Shown here in pieces: positions 8,878 through 18,360 of a stretch of 44,687 bases of DNA. Origin of the DNA: an uncultured Candidatus Competibacteraceae bacterium (lineage in GTDB: Bacteria > Pseudomonadota > Gammaproteobacteria > Competibacterales > Competibacteraceae); the NCBI GenBank assembly GCA_903879705.1, contig CAIRMO010000090.1, positions 1 to 44,687 of the forward strand, written 5' to 3'. A program made the position numbers and the translations under genes. How positions within the stretch are numbered: the stretch's first letter is position 1; each line of letters starts with the position of its first letter. The notes beneath the pieces were generated by a model that ran no database searches, was not told where the DNA came from, and worked only from the letters and a program-made list of their open reading frames with translations.

Positions 8878-10359
8878 ATGAACTCCAGTAAAAAAGCCTT
8901 AAAATGTTGCGAAGACGCACTGGCTCAGGCCACCGATTACGCCGCCTGGAGTGCAGCGGCCCAGGAGCATGATCGGCTGACCGGCGCTGCTGATTGGCAG
9001 GAACAGGCCGAGTCGCCCGATTACGATTACCGGTTGGTGCAGGTGCGACTCGAAGAATTGCGTGAATTGCGCCGGCGTGGCGAAGTGGCCCGACTGGTGT
9101 TCTGCCTGCACGAAGGCCTGCATGGCAACCTTGGCAATATCGCCAATCCGGCGCTCTATGGTCATTGCCAATTCGGCACCAAGCGGTTATTGACCGATTA
9201 TCTCGACGAGATCGCCGCCGCACTCGACTACCTCTGCGATTACGAAACACCGGTGTTCCCGTTGCCCGACAAGCTGCGGTTCTTTGAACGCACCGCCCAG
9301 AGTTTTGGCCGATCGGCGCTGATGTTAAGCGGTGGTGCAACCCTCGGCCTGTTTCATTTGGGCGTGATCAAGGCGCTGTGGTTGGAAGGCGTGTTGCCGC
9401 GGGTCGTGTCCGGCTCCAGCGCCGGCTCCATCGTGGCGGCGACGCTGGGTACCCATACCGATGGGGAACTGGCGCGGGTATTCGACCCGAACCTGTTTAC
9501 GGTGGAGGCGTGGCACAGTCTGGGGTTCAGAAGTCTGCTCAAGGGCAATTCCCTGATGGACAGTCGGCAACTGGAGCGCTGCATCGAGCATAACGTCCGC
9601 GCTCTGACCTTCGAGGAAGCCTTTGATCGCACCGGGCGGATTGTCAGCATTCCGGTTTCGCCGGCCCGGGCGCACCAGCACTCGCGATTGTTGAATTATC
9701 TGAGCGCCCCGAATGTGCTGATTCGCCGGGCGGCGCTGGCCTCCTGCGCGATTCCCGGCGTCTTTCCGGCGGTGATGCTGGAGGCGCGGGACTTCAAGGG
9801 CGTCACCGTTCCCTACATGCCCGGCGATCAATGGGTCGATGGCACCTTGAACAGCGATCTGCCGATGCTGCGGGTGGCGCGGATGCACAACGTCAATCAC
9901 TACATCGTCAGCCAGACCAATCCGCACATCGTCCCCTTCATCGGCGATGCCAAGCCCCGCGAGAAAGGGCTGCTGTCGTTCACTCGCGACATCGTCAGTT
10001 CCACCTTCCAGCTTTACCTCAAGCACCTGCTGGATCTCGCCCGGCAGAATGTCGATTCCCACACCTTGGGGTTGTTGCTGGACAAAGCGTATTCAGTAGC
10101 CGATCAGAGTTACAGCGGCGACATCACCATCGTGCCGCCGACCTGGCTGAATAATCTGCTCAATATTTTTTCCAACCCGCGCCAGGCGCGGATCGCCGAG
10201 TTCATCCTGACCGGTCAACGGGCAACCTGGCCGAAGCTGGAACGCATCCGCAACGCCACCCGGATCAGCCGCGCCTTTGAAACCTGCCTGGAACGGCTGC
10301 GAACCCGGCTGGCGTTTCCAGTTGTTGCCGATGAGCCGACCCGTCGCGCTAACCCCTGA
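8878..10359 (+). CDS. Patatin-like phospholipase with DUF3336 domain
   Basis: The 493-residue protein has an N-terminal DUF3336-type region (about residues 1-135) and a patatin core. The oxyanion loop is SGGATLGLFHLGV, the nucleophile elbow is GSSAGS (GxSxG), and the dyad aspartate is in WVDGTLNSDLP (DG motif). This order matches bacterial relatives of the yeast Tgl3/4/5 lipases, so a lipid acyl hydrolase acting on phospholipid or triacylglycerol is likely. There is no signal peptide or type III signature. The start is 70 bases after repeat copy B; no strong ribosome site is visible. A GC hairpin follows at 10391-10412. Confidence 0.88.
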   Translation: MNSSKKALKCCEDALAQATDYAAWSAAAQEHDRLTGAADWQEQAESPDYDYRLVQVRLEELRELRRRGEVARLVFCLHEGLHGNLGNIANPALYGHCQFGTKRLLTDYLDEIAAALDYLCDYETPVFPLPDKLRFFERTAQSFGRSALMLSGGATLGLFHLGVIKALWLEGVLPRVVSGSSAGSIVAATLGTHTDGELARVFDPNLFTVEAWHSLGFRSLLKGNSLMDSRQLERCIEHNVRALTFEEAFDRTGRIVSIPVSPARAHQHSRLLNYLSAPNVLIRRAALASCAIPGVFPAVMLEARDFKGVTVPYMPGDQWVDGTLNSDLPMLRVARMHNVNHYIVSQTNPHIVPFIGDAKPREKGLLSFTRDIVSSTFQLYLKHLLDLARQNVDSHTLGLLLDKAYSVADQSYSGDITIVPPTWLNNLLNIFSNPRQARIAEFILTGQRATWPKLERIRNATRISRAFETCLERLRTRLAFPVVADEPTRRANP

Positions 10360-10390
10360 ATTTCCCTTGTCCGTTCACGTTCTGATGGCT

Positions 10391-10412
10391 CCCGTCCAGA
10401 TCAGCGGACGGG
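10391..10412 (+). terminator. GC hairpin after the patatin gene
   Basis: CCCGTCC (10391-10397) pairs perfectly with GGACGGG (10406-10412) around an 8-base loop, 31 bases after the stop. No T-run follows, so terminator function is uncertain. The remaining gap to 10576 shows no gene. Confidence 0.4.
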
Positions 10413-10576
10413 AAATGGGCACGCATATTGCTTTAAATAACAGAAGTATCTTATTGAGCCAAAATTAACCGCGATTACACTCAACCATTCAATCACCGGG
10501 CCGATTTGTTTGAGATAAGGGCACCGATAGCTGAACTCCGCCTGTCGCATGAAAATTACGACCGAAGGTTGAAACG

Positions 10577-13500
10577 ATGGAACTGCTGAACGAGAGCAAG
10601 CAGGACGACTATATGGAGATACGGCCGTGGGTAGCCGGAGCAGCGGCGTTGTGGACCACGCTGATCGCGGCTTCGCTGTTCTACCATCTGAACGAGATAT
10701 CTTGGTCGCTGGTGCTGGCGGCGCATGGCCTGATCTGGGCACTGGGGCTGGCTAATCTCGCTGGCGTTATTCACTACTTTCGCTGTCAGGATCAAGATCG
10801 GGTACACATCAAGGCGCTATTGCGGGACAGCGAAGCCAACTATCGGACGGTGGCTGATTTCACCTACGACTGGGAATACTGGATCGACCAGGGCCGCCTG
10901 CGCTATGTCTCACCATCCTGCGAGCGGATCAGCGGCTACCGGCCTGACGAGTTCATTGCCGATCCCGGCTTGCTACTGCGCATTGTTCATCCTGAAGATC
11001 GTCCCGTCGTTGCCCAACACTTCAGTTGGTATTCCCAAAGCGCTGATGAAGCGTCAGACAGTTTCGACTTCCGCATTATCACCCGACAGGGCGAAATCTG
11101 CTGGATCAACCATCGCTGCCTGTCCGTCTTTGATCAGGGAAACTATCGGGGCCGCCGCATCAGCAACCGCGATATTACCCGGCGCAAACAAACCGAAACC
11201 GACCTGCGGCGCACCCTGCGCCTGCTCGACTCAGTGCGGGCAGCCCAGGCGCTCTATCTGGATGAAGTTGAACCCCAGCGGGTTTTCAAGGAACTGCTCA
11301 GCATCCTCATCACCATGACGAACAGCGAATGCGGATTTCTCAATGAAGTGCTTCAGGATGAAACCGGCAGGCTGCATGAACTGAGCCTGGCGTTATCCAA
11401 CATTGCCTGGGACGAGGCATCGCGCCGGCTGTACCACGATCTGCTGAATAGAAACCGGGAATTTCGCAACCTGAACAACCTTTTTGGCCTCCCCGCCCTG
11501 ACGAGTCAGCGGGTGATCGCCAACGATGTGCGTCATGATCCCCGGTCCGGTGGCTTGCCGCCCGGTCATCCGCCGTTGTGCAACTACCTGGGAATGCCCA
11601 TCTACTTCGGCGGCAAGCTGATCGGGGTGGCGGGCGTCGCCAACCGTCCCGGCGGTTACGATGACCAGCTGGCCGATTGGCTGGAACCGTTCCTCGCGAC
11701 TTGCGCCAGCATTCTCCATGCGGTGCGAAGCGAGCAACAGCGCCGGCAGGCTGAACAGGCGGTGCGGGACGGCACCAAATTGATGACCGCTCTTCTTGAT
11801 GTTTTACCGGAATCGGCGTTTCTGATGGCCCGTGATGGAACCATCCTCAGCGTGAACCAAACGATGGCGCAGCGATTAGGGCGTCCGGTCTCGGCCCTGC
11901 TCGGAGCCAATGCCTATACGCTGGTTCCCCCTGATCTGGCGTTATTCCGCTGGCAACAGATTGAAACGGTGTTCCAGACGGCTGATCCGGTTCGATTCGA
12001 GGATCTGGACAATGCCCGACTTATTGATCACTCAATTTGTCCAGTTCTGGATGATCAGGGCGTTGTGACCCGAGTGGCTATTTTTGCCGCCGATGTTACC
12101 GACCGTCGGCAAGTGGAAGATGTACTCTGGCTGGCTAATCTCTACAACCGCAATTTACTGGAAGCCAACCTGGACCCGATGATCGTCATTGATCCGGATG
12201 GGCGGATCATCGATGCCAACGTCGCAACCGAGCATGTGACCGGGTATCCGCGTGAAAAACTGCTGGGAACCGATTTTTCCGCCTACTTTACCGATCCGGA
12301 GCGGGCGCAGGCTGGATACCAGCAGGCTTTTGCCCAAAGCGAGGTGCGCGATTACGAGCTGACGATTCGTCACCGTGAAGGGCGAACGACCGCAGTGTTA
12401 TATAACGCTGCCGTCTGTCGGGACAAAAGCGGCGAGATCATCGGGGTGATTGCCTCGGCGCGAGACATTACCGAACACAAGCGGATAACCAATTTGATGC
12501 AGGCCCGGTTGCGGCTGATTCAATTTGCCGCGACCCATTCACTGGAGGAATTGCTCCAGGCGACTTTAGACGAAGCCGGCATCCTGACCGACAGTCCGAT
12601 CGGCTTCTACCACTTTCTGGAAGCCGATCAGCAAACCCTGCATCTGCAAGCCTGGTCCACGCAAACCATGCAACTGTTCTGCAAGGCCGAGGGCAAGGGT
12701 CAACATTACAGCCTCGCGGAGGCTGGGGTCTGGGCGGATTGTGTGCGCGAACGCCACCCGGTCATTTACAACGATTATGCTGCTCTGCCCCACCGCCGGG
12801 CTTTGCCGCCCGGTCACGCGACGCTGATTCGCATGCTGACCGTCCCGATATTCCGGGGCAAGCGGATCGTGGCGATTCTCGGCGTAGGTAACAACCCGCA
12901 TGACTACAACGAGCGGGATATCAACACCATTGATATCCTGGCTGATCTGGCCTGGGACATCGCCGAACGCAAGCAGGCTGAAGATGCCCTGCGGCACAGT
13001 GAAGCCCGCTATCGCCGGATCGTCGAAACCGCCAATGAAGGCATCTGGGCACTGGACGAGCATCATCTGGCTACCTTCGTCAACTCGCGGATGGCGGCGC
13101 TGCTGGGCTATTCCGTGGACGAAATGCTCGGTCAGCCGATGACCACATTCATGTTTGAGGCGGATTTTGATGACCACTATGACCAGATGAAAATCCGGCA
13201 ACACTGCAGCGATTACCAATACGAGCGCCGGTTCCGGCGCAAGGATGGTAGTGAATTGTGGACGCTGGTGTCAGCGGTCGCGCTCAAAGATGACGACTTC
13301 CGGTTTGGCGGCTCGTTCGCCATGTTTACCGACATCACGCTGCTCAAGGATCAGCAGCAATGTCTGGAACAAATCGCGTACTACGATACGTTGACCCAAT
13401 TGCCCAATCGCCGGTTGCTCGCTGATCGGCTGCACCTGGCGCTGGCTCAGGCCCGCCGGACGTCGTGCCTGCTGGCTATTTGCTATCTCGATCTGGATGA

Positions 13501-13897
13501 ATTCAAACCGGTCAACGATACGCTGGGCCACGAGGCCGGCGATCGGCTGTTGGTCGCAGTATCCGGGCGGCTGAAGCAGTGCCTGCGCGAGGGCGACACC
13601 GTGGCGCGGCTGGGCGGCGATGAATTCGTGCTGCTGCTGGGCGGGTTAAGCAACATTGAGGAATGTGAGCGGGCGTTGAACCGGTTGCTGGCGGTGGTGG
13701 CAGAACCGTATGTCCTTGGGGACGGTTTACCGGTTACGGTCTCGGCCAGCGTCGGCGTCACCCTGTTCCCGCTGGATCATACTGAGCCGGACATTCTGCT
13801 GCGTCACGCCGATCAGGCCATGTACCAGGCCAAGCATGCCGGCCGTAACCGCTACTGCCGGTTTTCGGAAAGACCGGAATTAGCGATGAGCGATTAA
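10577..13897 (+). CDS. Membrane-bound multi-sensor diguanylate cyclase (PAS/GAF/GGDEF)
   Basis: This is a 1106-residue signalling protein. Two hydrophobic segments near residues 17-35 and 43-66 form a short membrane anchor. They are followed by a PAS domain (about 80-205), GAF (225-385), two PAS domains (about 395-640), a second GAF (645-800), a fourth PAS (805-930) and a C-terminal GGDEF domain. The intact GGDEF motif is at about 1013-1017 (ARLGGDEFV). An RxxD inhibitory site, REGD at 1004-1007, lies exactly five residues before it. It should therefore make cyclic di-GMP and be feedback-inhibited. There is no EAL or HD-GYP domain. The ATG at 10577 has GAAGG 13 bases upstream. The two GAF domains share LPPGH motifs and look like an internal duplication. 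The ligand is unknown. Confidence 0.92.
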   Translation: MELLNESKQDDYMEIRPWVAGAAALWTTLIAASLFYHLNEISWSLVLAAHGLIWALGLANLAGVIHYFRCQDQDRVHIKALLRDSEANYRTVADFTYDWEYWIDQGRLRYVSPSCERISGYRPDEFIADPGLLLRIVHPEDRPVVAQHFSWYSQSADEASDSFDFRIITRQGEICWINHRCLSVFDQGNYRGRRISNRDITRRKQTETDLRRTLRLLDSVRAAQALYLDEVEPQRVFKELLSILITMTNSECGFLNEVLQDETGRLHELSLALSNIAWDEASRRLYHDLLNRNREFRNLNNLFGLPALTSQRVIANDVRHDPRSGGLPPGHPPLCNYLGMPIYFGGKLIGVAGVANRPGGYDDQLADWLEPFLATCASILHAVRSEQQRRQAEQAVRDGTKLMTALLDVLPESAFLMARDGTILSVNQTMAQRLGRPVSALLGANAYTLVPPDLALFRWQQIETVFQTADPVRFEDLDNARLIDHSICPVLDDQGVVTRVAIFAADVTDRRQVEDVLWLANLYNRNLLEANLDPMIVIDPDGRIIDANVATEHVTGYPREKLLGTDFSAYFTDPERAQAGYQQAFAQSEVRDYELTIRHREGRTTAVLYNAAVCRDKSGEIIGVIASARDITEHKRITNLMQARLRLIQFAATHSLEELLQATLDEAGILTDSPIGFYHFLEADQQTLHLQAWSTQTMQLFCKAEGKGQHYSLAEAGVWADCVRERHPVIYNDYAALPHRRALPPGHATLIRMLTVPIFRGKRIVAILGVGNNPHDYNERDINTIDILADLAWDIAERKQAEDALRHSEARYRRIVETANEGIWALDEHHLATFVNSRMAALLGYSVDEMLGQPMTTFMFEADFDDHYDQMKIRQHCSDYQYERRFRRKDGSELWTLVSAVALKDDDFRFGGSFAMFTDITLLKDQQQCLEQIAYYDTLTQLPNRRLLADRLHLALAQARRTSCLLAICYLDLDEFKPVNDTLGHEAGDRLLVAVSGRLKQCLREGDTVARLGGDEFVLLLGGLSNIEECERALNRLLAVVAEPYVLGDGLPVTVSASVGVTLFPLDHTEPDILLRHADQAMYQAKHAGRNRYCRFSERPELAMSD

Positions 13898-13952
13898 AAA
13901 CAGGATGTTTTCTCCTCGTTTTTCTCGTCATGCCCGCGAATACGGGTATCCT

Positions 13953-13973
13953 AAACCGGCAGGATGCCGGTTT
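13953..13973. terminator. Bidirectional hairpin between convergent genes
   Basis: AAACCGGCA (13953-13961) pairs perfectly with TGCCGGTTT (13965-13973) around a GGA loop. It lies between the stop of the diguanylate cyclase and the stop of the TIR-CHAT gene. CACTTTT follows on the plus side. The preceding CGTCATGCCCGCGAATACGG is a partial copy of the short palindrome seen in the repeats at 6383 and 8641, and ATCCTAAACCGG also occurs near the left end of the 113-bp element. Confidence 0.6.
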
Positions 13974-13978
13974 CACTT

Positions 13979-16900
13979 TTAGCCCGACGCCGACCGGGTC
14001 AGATCCTCAATCAATAACTGAATTTCCACCGCATACTGATAGTGCAGGTTTGGGTCCATCGCCAGCGTCAGATTGCGTTCGCCCGCCAAAATCGCCTGAA
14101 GCTTTTTAATCAACTGCTTGCCATCGTCGGGAATATTCGGGCTGGCCAAGATTTGCGCCATCTTGGTGATCATCGCCTCGGTATCGCCGGCCCGAATCGC
14201 CTGGCCAATCTGGGTACACAATTTAGCCCCGGCGTTAGCGTTTTCACCGCCCACCCGCCGATAGGCCAGGTATTTCTGAATCGCCTGCTGCCGCGCCTGA
14301 TCGGCGACGCTGGGATTCTGCACCGTCTGACTCACATCACGCAGCCCACGCCGGATCGCCCAGTTGCGAGCGGTGGGGCTTTCCGGCAGGTTGCACTCGC
14401 TGGCTCGATACAGTTCCTGCCGGGCTTCATCAGGCCGCTGCAATTGAATCAGCACATTGGCCAGCCGATTGCGGCTAGTCTCCTCGCCGCGCCCATCGCC
14501 CAGTTGCTGATAGAGTTCGGCCATGCGCCGGTAGGCCAGCACCGACTGTTCGAGTTGATTCAGCACCTGATGCAAATGACCCAGTTCACCCAGCACCTCA
14601 GCGATTCCGGCGCGGTTACGCTGCTGTTCGTACAAGTACAGCGCCTGTTGAGCCGCCGCCAGCGCCGTTTCCATTTGCCCGTCCAGCTTGCGGGCCACGC
14701 TCAGTTGTCGCCAGGCCTGAGCAGCGCCTTCCGGTTCGCCCAGCTTGTCAAACGCTTGCCGGGCGGCCTCATACAGCAGCGCGGCTTCGGCGTAGTCGCC
14801 TTGTCGCTGGTGCACCAGCCCCAGTTGCATCTTGTTAGCGGCGATGGCCGGACTGATCGCCTTTGGATCCGCTTGAACCAGCGCCGTTTCATAGGCGGCT
14901 GCCGCCTCCTGCAACCGCCGCAGATAACTCAAACAATCGCCGATTTCGGCTCCAGCCACCGCGGCCATCCGGCCGGCGTTGACATTGCCGGCATCGGCCA
15001 GGGTCTGGAACTGCTGTCGGGCTGTCTCCAGTTCCCGCGCCGCCGGCTCGGCAGCCCCGGCCAGCTTGAGCAGTTTGCCCAGTTCAAACCCGGCCCGGGC
15101 CAGATCATAGGCGGCGCCCCGATAGGCGTCGGCCTCCGCCACCTGACAACGGCGCTGCAATTGCCGGGCGGATTGCAGCGCGTCCTCCAGCGATCCGGCC
15201 TCGCGCAACCGTTCAATCCGCAACCGCTCATTCTCAAATCGGGCGCGGCTCCAATCCTGCAAAGCCAGTCCAGCCCGTTCGCGGGCGGCCACTACTTCAG
15301 CCAGCGCAGCGGGAACGCCCAGTCCGGCCAGCAACTGCTCCAGTTGTCCGGCCAGCCGGGCCAGCACCTCCGGAGCGGCGGTTTGCTGACTGTCGCGCAG
15401 CAACGCCAGCAGGTTCGGCAATTCCAGCCGCAGCAGCCGGCTGGTCCGGGCACCGTCCTTGAAGTATTGCGGGTAGACGACCGCCAGAAACCGGGTCATA
15501 CCCGTGCGCCAGCGGTCCCGCCAAACCGCTTGCTGGTCAGGCTCCAGCGCCTTGGCCAGATGGTGCGCCAGCGCCGAATCGAAACGCAGGTGACCGTAAC
15601 CCCGATCCTCCACCAGGCCCAGCCCGATCAGCCGGTCAGCCAATGCGTCGATCGCTGGCGCATCCATCCCCAGGGCATAGCTCAAAGCGAGCCGGTTGAC
15701 GCCTTGCCGGAAAAACGCCAGCACTACCAACCGCTCCCGGTCGAGGTCTGGCAGCCGGCGCAAGATCAGTTCCAGTCTGAGGTACAGCGGCCATTGCGAA
15801 TCATCACCGTGTCGGCACAACAGCTCGCTGTGTAACGGTCGCAGCAGCGCCAAGGTGGCTTTTACGCCACGTTCGCCGAGTTCGTGGGCCAGCCAGCGCA
15901 AAGCGCCGGGATGACCGCCGGCCAGCGCGGCCAGTTCGCACAACGGCTGAAATCCGGTACCGCTGTCGGCGGCAGGCGGTGCCTCGCGGGTCACCAACAG
16001 CGTTTGGCTGAGCAGCGCCACCGCATCATTCTCATCGAGGGGACCCAGTTTTATTTCAGTCCAGGGCTGGGCGAAGGGGGGCGGTCCCAACCGGCCTAGC
16101 CCCAATAACCGCAGACCCGGCCAATCATCCAGCCACTGTTTCCAGAACTGATCAAACAATTCGTCATGTTCCGCGGGCCACTGCTCCAGTTGATCCAGCA
16201 CGACCAGAACCGGTTGGGCGCGCAGCGTCTGGCGCAGATCGTCCAGCGCCTGCCAGCCGGTCGGATAACGCTCAACCGACCAGTAGCCAGTATCAGTAAG
16301 CAACTGCCGACCCAGGACTTCCAGCAGCACATTCAATTCCCCGGCGTCGCCGGCATGGACATAGGCAATCCGGTGGAAGCGCCGGTTGCCCTCCAGCCAC
16401 CTCGCCAGAGCGGCAGCGGTCGTGGTTTTGCCACTACCACCAGCGCCCCGCAGAAATACGGTGGTCCGATCTTCCAGCAACCGTTCCAGTCTGAGCAGAT
16501 CGCGGCTACGCCCGATGAACCCGGTGGCGGGAGCCTCGGGGAGCAGGCCCAGCGAACTGGAACGCGGCTGATTGATCAGCCGGCGCCAGAGTTCCAGCGG
16601 CGGGCGCAGCATCAGCCGGGGATCGCGCTCACCCAGATACAGCGCGCTAATAAACCCGTCCTGTAGGTGGACCCCGCCGCCACCCAGGCCCGGCACGCGG
16701 TAACTGTCGCTGGTTAACCGGCGTTGCCCGGCGGACAGCGCCTGACCGATCCTGGCGCCCCGCAACAGTTCCTCGTAGAAGGCGTTCCAGAACCGCCGCA
16801 GGGTTTCCGCCGGCGCATCAGGATGAACGGTCAGCACCGCCGCAATCCCGGCGGTCAGCAGCAGGGCCGCCAGGCGGACTGCGGCACTCCCGGTGCCGGT

Positions 16901-18226
16901 GATGACCACCAACCGGAGGTGATAAGTGACCAGCAACGCCGCCAGCGTCGATGTGGCCACGAAATGGGCGTCGCGACAAGTTGGCGCCAGCGCGTTGCCG
17001 GCGGCCTCAAACCCGAAGCGGAGGTCCTCGCTGTCGGGATCAGCATAGAGATAGCCATCCAGATGCAGCGCCGTGAAGGGCCGGCCAGCCGCCCAGGCAT
17101 CATTTAACTGTTTTTCCAGCGTCGCGAGGCTGGGCGGCATCAGCGCGGCGCGTTCCACCAGATCGCCGAGCGCGTCGAGCGCCTCGGCCAGCGGTAAGGC
17201 GCTGCGCCGGTAGTCGGCATGGCCGGTGGGTTCAGTATCGGGACGCGGGCTGATCGTCAGAATGCGCAAGGGCGGAGGCGCCGGCGGAAACGGGTCGCCG
17301 CTGCCGGGAAGCCGGCGCCGAATTTGAAGCGGCTGTTTGCCATGGCTCAGGAAACTGGCTCCATCGTGCAGAAGTTCCCAGGGCAGCGCGAACACGTCGA
17401 CGGCGGGAGATGTTGCAGCAGCCTGCACCGTCAACCGGTGTTCACCGGAAGCATCGCGCCAAGCGGTGATCAAGCCCTCCAAGTCAGGAGCGCCGAGCGT
17501 GATCCGGTGCAGGACTTGGCCCCACGCCGCCAGCCAGGCATCCGTTTGGCGGGCGACTTGCCGGACCGCATCGATGGGCCAAATCGGCAGGTCTTGCCAG
17601 TAGCCGTGCAGAGCCCGGGCGGCGGGCGGCAATGGCAGCGGGCCAATCACGGTCGTGACCTCGGCAGCCGGCTTCGTTTCAAGACCACGGTTCAGGCGGG
17701 CGGTCACTCGCCAGCGCCCGGCAGGCTCCACCGCATCGGGGAGGAAGACCAGCTCCAGGTCCGCCAGTCGTGGCGGATTGCGCTCGGAAGCAGGCTCGGT
17801 GGGCAATGATTCGCCCAATGCCACCAGCAACTTCGGCAACGCCGCCCCTAGGCCGCCTTCAGTGAGCCGGATCGGGGCAATGCGGGGGGGCGAAGCAAAC
17901 CAGGCCACCAGCGCCGCGTGATCGACGCCGGGCAGCAGCAGCGGGATGACTCGATAGGCATCGGCCCGGTGTCGTTCCACATCCTGCGCGACTTCGATTT
18001 CCCGGCGCAACCAGGCCGGATCGCCGGTATTGAGTCCGACCACCACGATAACTTGCCGGGCCTGTTCGATCGCCCAGCGTACGTCGGTCGTCAGCCGCTC
18101 GCCACCACGCAGCTTGCGCTGATCGCGCCAGACGCTAAGTCGGAAAGTTTCCAATGCCAAAGCCAAATCCCGGGCGAAGGCGTCGTCGGGGAAAGCATGA
18201 CAGATAAAGACGGAGGCGGTGGCCAT
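13979..18226 (-). CDS. TIR-CHAT-STAND ATPase-TPR protein (candidate conflict/defence switch)
   Basis: The 1415-residue protein reads as four modules. Residues 1-135 are a TIR domain: VFICHAFPDD at the start, VWRDQRKLRGGE, then W72 and E76 in DPAWLRREIE, the usual place of the NAD-cleaving glutamate. Residues 275-535 are CHAT-like, beginning FALPWELLHDG. H388 of the HxDGH motif is kept, but the second His is Tyr392 and the usual catalytic Cys position is Thr445 (LVVITGTGSA), so protease activity looks lost. Residues 565-900 are a STAND/NB-ARC ATPase with Walker A GAGGSGKT (594-601), Walker B VLVVLDQLE (D678, E681) and GGHPGAL (770-776). Residues ~1000-1280 are helical TPR repeats. The ATG at 18226 has a weak GGAA upstream. 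There are no membrane segments and no obvious partner gene. An antiviral or self-killing role is an inference. Confidence 0.85.
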   Translation of the reverse strand: MATASVFICHAFPDDAFARDLALALETFRLSVWRDQRKLRGGERLTTDVRWAIEQARQVIVVVGLNTGDPAWLRREIEVAQDVERHRADAYRVIPLLLPGVDHAALVAWFASPPRIAPIRLTEGGLGAALPKLLVALGESLPTEPASERNPPRLADLELVFLPDAVEPAGRWRVTARLNRGLETKPAAEVTTVIGPLPLPPAARALHGYWQDLPIWPIDAVRQVARQTDAWLAAWGQVLHRITLGAPDLEGLITAWRDASGEHRLTVQAAATSPAVDVFALPWELLHDGASFLSHGKQPLQIRRRLPGSGDPFPPAPPPLRILTISPRPDTEPTGHADYRRSALPLAEALDALGDLVERAALMPPSLATLEKQLNDAWAAGRPFTALHLDGYLYADPDSEDLRFGFEAAGNALAPTCRDAHFVATSTLAALLVTYHLRLVVITGTGSAAVRLAALLLTAGIAAVLTVHPDAPAETLRRFWNAFYEELLRGARIGQALSAGQRRLTSDSYRVPGLGGGGVHLQDGFISALYLGERDPRLMLRPPLELWRRLINQPRSSSLGLLPEAPATGFIGRSRDLLRLERLLEDRTTVFLRGAGGSGKTTTAAALARWLEGNRRFHRIAYVHAGDAGELNVLLEVLGRQLLTDTGYWSVERYPTGWQALDDLRQTLRAQPVLVVLDQLEQWPAEHDELFDQFWKQWLDDWPGLRLLGLGRLGPPPFAQPWTEIKLGPLDENDAVALLSQTLLVTREAPPAADSGTGFQPLCELAALAGGHPGALRWLAHELGERGVKATLALLRPLHSELLCRHGDDSQWPLYLRLELILRRLPDLDRERLVVLAFFRQGVNRLALSYALGMDAPAIDALADRLIGLGLVEDRGYGHLRFDSALAHHLAKALEPDQQAVWRDRWRTGMTRFLAVVYPQYFKDGARTSRLLRLELPNLLALLRDSQQTAAPEVLARLAGQLEQLLAGLGVPAALAEVVAARERAGLALQDWSRARFENERLRIERLREAGSLEDALQSARQLQRRCQVAEADAYRGAAYDLARAGFELGKLLKLAGAAEPAARELETARQQFQTLADAGNVNAGRMAAVAGAEIGDCLSYLRRLQEAAAAYETALVQADPKAISPAIAANKMQLGLVHQRQGDYAEAALLYEAARQAFDKLGEPEGAAQAWRQLSVARKLDGQMETALAAAQQALYLYEQQRNRAGIAEVLGELGHLHQVLNQLEQSVLAYRRMAELYQQLGDGRGEETSRNRLANVLIQLQRPDEARQELYRASECNLPESPTARNWAIRRGLRDVSQTVQNPSVADQARQQAIQKYLAYRRVGGENANAGAKLCTQIGQAIRAGDTEAMITKMAQILASPNIPDDGKQLIKKLQAILAGERNLTLAMDPNLHYQYAVEIQLLIEDLTRSASG

Positions 18227-18300
18227 CGGGTGGTTCCGGAAGTGGGTGGCAAGGTCAAGGCTTTTAGTAGCTTAGACCAAAAAAATATTGGGGTGGAGTC

Positions 18301-18328
18301 CTTGAAAATCCGGGGGACGACCCCACTT
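18301..18328 (+). promoter_or_regulatory. Sigma-32 (heat-shock) promoter of the hsp20 gene
   Basis: A -35 CTTGAAA at 18301-18307 and a -10 CCCCACTT at 18321-18328 are separated by 13 bases. This closely matches the enterobacterial sigma-32 consensus (CTTGAAA, 11-15 bases, CCCCATNT). It lies 60 bases before the hsp20 start. Transcription would begin near 18335. Confidence 0.85.
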
Positions 18329-18343
18329 GCTCAGTAACCCAAG

Positions 18344-18360
18344 GGCGTTCGCGGAACGCC
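18344..18360 (+). promoter_or_regulatory. 5' UTR hairpin upstream of the hsp20 ribosome site
   Basis: GGCGTTC (18344-18350) and GAACGCC (18354-18360) form a perfect 7-bp stem with a GCG loop, 12 bases before the strong AGGAGGAG site at 18373-18380. GGCGT could alternatively pair with ACGCC at 18381-18385, just past the ribosome site. A temperature-responsive switch is possible but unproven. Confidence 0.4.

Noticed and set aside
8669-9340. A 223-codon minus-strand frame over the patatin gene start
   Set aside because: It runs through repeat copy B and antisense of a well-supported gene; the VIPAKAG-type peptide in it is the usual spurious translation of the dispersed repeat.
13758-13976. A 72-codon minus-strand frame containing IPVFAGMT
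   Set aside because: That peptide is the translation of the dispersed GTCAT palindrome; the frame lies over the end of the cyclase gene.
14042-15835. A 597-codon open frame antisense to the TIR-CHAT gene
   Set aside because: Its composition follows the opposite strand's codon bias, it shows no family motif, and the minus-strand gene has clear domains throughout.
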